Source of the DNA: Candidatus Aenigmatarchaeota archaeon
GTDB taxonomy: Archaea; Aenigmatarchaeota; Aenigmatarchaeia; QMZS01
Assembly: GCA_021163805.1 (NCBI GenBank)
Contig: JAGGTL010000053.1
Coordinates: forward strand, 1-13,036
Direction of reading: 5' to 3'
Length of the DNA stretch: 13,036 nucleotides
In this document: positions 11,760 to 13,036 of the stretch, one piece after another
How the letters are laid out: the number at the start of each line of letters is the position of its first letter
Numbering within the stretch: position 1 is the stretch's first letter
Made by a program: the position numbers and the translations under genes
The notes under the pieces: generated by a model
The model's database searches: none
What the model saw: the letters and a program-made list of their open reading frames with translations, nothing else
What the model was told of the DNA's origin: nothing

Positions 11760-13036
11760 ATGGAAATAAATAAAAAAGAACTGGCTGAGAAAGTAAAAGC
11801 TGAATTTATGCATGCTTGGAATGGATATAAAAAATATGCCTTTGGGCATGATGAACTCAGACCTCTCAGTAAAACCCATTATGACTGGTATGACGATTCT
11901 TTGTGCATTACGCCAATAGACGCCTTTGATACCCTGGTTTTAATGGGATTAACGAAAGATAAAAATGAAGTAAAACAATTAATATTTGAAGAACTCTCAT
12001 TTGATAAAAACATTTATGTATCTGCTTTTGAAATTACAATTAGAATTCTTGGGGGTTTAATATCTGCTTATCAGTTAGATGGTAATAAAAAATTTTTAAA
12101 ATTAAGCGAAGATTTGGCCAACCGTTTGTTACCAATTTTTAATTCAAAAACGGGAATGCCCTTTCGGTTTGTTAATCTTAAAACAGGAGCCGTGCGCGGT
12201 AAAATAAATAATCCGGCGGAGATAGGAACACTGCTCGTTGAATTTGGCACTCTTAGCAAATTGACTGGCAATCCGGTTTATTATGACAGAGCAAAAAAAG
12301 CTCTTGTAGAACTATATAACAGACGTTCAAAAATAGGTTTGGTAGGTACAACAATTAATGTAGAAACTGGAAAATGGATTAATAAAGAAAGCAGCATTGG
12401 CAATAAAATAGATTCCTATTATGAGTATTTATTGAAATCATATCTCTTGTTTAAAGATATGGATTGCAAAAAAATGTGGGAAACCAGTATTAAATCCGTA
12501 AATAAATATCTTGCCGATTCAAAAAAGAATGGTTACTGGTACAGACAAGTTAATATGGATACAGGTAAAAAAATATCAACCAAATTTGAAGCTTTAGCCG
12601 CTGTTTTTCCTTCTATTTTTGCATTGAGCGGTGATTTAACACGTGCAAAAAAATTACAAGATTCGTGTTTCAAAATGTGGACAACTTTTGATATTGAACC
12701 CGAACAAATAGATTATAGAACCATGAAAATAAAACTTGCAACATACCGGTTAAGGCCAGAAAATATAGAATCTGCATATTATCTTTATCATTATACGAAA
12801 GAGGAAAAATATTTAAAAATGGGCAAAATCTATTTAGAAAGTATTATTAAATATTGCAAAACAGAAGAAGGATATGCCGAATTAAAAAGTGTAATTACAA
12901 AAGAAAAAAGAGATCGCATGAGTAGTTTCTTTCTGGCAGAAACTCTCAAATATCTGTATCTGTTATTTTCTCCTAAAAATACTTTGAATTTTGATAAAAT
13001 AATTTTTAATACCGAAGCGCATCCCATCCAAAAAAA
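11760..13036 (+). CDS. GH47 (class I) alpha-mannosidase, 3' end off the window
   Basis: 425 residues are present with no stop. GH47 enzymes are inverting, calcium-dependent alpha-1,2-mannosidases. Conserved blocks in order: AWNGYKKYAFGHDELRP (19-35), TPIDAFDTLVLMGL (51-64), SAFEITIRILGGLISAY (88-104), SSIGNKIDSYYEYLLKSYLL (211-230), YRLRPENIESAYYLYHYT (329-346), MSSFFLAETLKYLYLLFSP (387-405) and FNTEAHP (416-422). The residues matching the ER mannosidase I active site are all kept: Glu91 (acid), Asp218, Glu334 and calcium-binding Thr418. The family normally ends just past NTEAHP, so only a few residues are probably missing. There is no signal peptide or membrane segment, so it appears cytosolic, unlike ER/Golgi relatives. 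Seven of 15 arginines use CGN codons, against none of 20 in eL15, which hints at foreign origin. Confidence 0.93.
   Translation, partial: MEINKKELAEKVKAEFMHAWNGYKKYAFGHDELRPLSKTHYDWYDDSLCITPIDAFDTLVLMGLTKDKNEVKQLIFEELSFDKNIYVSAFEITIRILGGLISAYQLDGNKKFLKLSEDLANRLLPIFNSKTGMPFRFVNLKTGAVRGKINNPAEIGTLLVEFGTLSKLTGNPVYYDRAKKALVELYNRRSKIGLVGTTINVETGKWINKESSIGNKIDSYYEYLLKSYLLFKDMDCKKMWETSIKSVNKYLADSKKNGYWYRQVNMDTGKKISTKFEALAAVFPSIFALSGDLTRAKKLQDSCFKMWTTFDIEPEQIDYRTMKIKLATYRLRPENIESAYYLYHYTKEEKYLKMGKIYLESIIKYCKTEEGYAELKSVITKEKRDRMSSFFLAETLKYLYLLFSPKNTLNFDKIIFNTEAHPIQK

Noticed and set aside
1..13036. CRISPR array, insertion sequence or phage genes
   Set aside because: No regularly spaced repeats, transposase, integrase or structural phage protein was seen on either strand.

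Overview
The window is archaeal. It carries archaeal or eukaryote-type information genes: ribosomal protein eL15, a Sec61-beta/SecG subunit, alpha2-type glycyl-tRNA synthetase, Cbf5-type pseudouridine synthase, diphthine synthase, RibL-type FAD synthase, a tRNA splicing endonuclease, a single histone-fold protein and an archaemetzincin homologue. TATA-box promoters sit about 20-27 bases before start codons, and the tRNA genes contain bulge-helix-bulge introns. The DNA is very AT-rich and tightly packed. Together this suggests a small-genome archaeon, possibly of the DPANN group, but the sequence alone does not fix the lineage.

Layout. The left edge (1-305, minus) is a partial membrane protein. 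It is followed by tRNA-Asn (plus) with an intron in its T-loop, a short antisense tRNA-like fragment, a two-helix membrane protein (minus), and eL15 (plus). A long minus-strand run then reads from right to left: ribL, a JAB/MPN-like protein, hisS, dphB, a large membrane-anchored transglutaminase-like protein with zinc fingers, tRNA-Glu with two introns, and dut. Divergently from ribL, the plus strand carries the histone-fold gene, tRNA-Leu(CAA) with two introns, an archaemetzincin-like gene that has lost its catalytic residues, endA and cbf5. The right side has secG and glyS (minus) and, divergent from glyS, a nearly complete GH47 alpha-mannosidase (plus) that runs off the end.

How it fits together. 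All three tRNA genes are interrupted in the T-loop, and two also at the usual position after base 37. For four of the five introns the exon-intron junctions fold into a bulge-helix-bulge with the cut two bases into each bulge. The enzyme expected to remove them is encoded directly downstream of tRNA-Leu, beside a tRNA/rRNA pseudouridine synthase. The least ordinary proteins are the 612-residue zinc-finger / membrane / Cys-repeat / transglutaminase protein, the dead archaemetzincin, and the GH47 enzyme, a family known mainly from eukaryotes.
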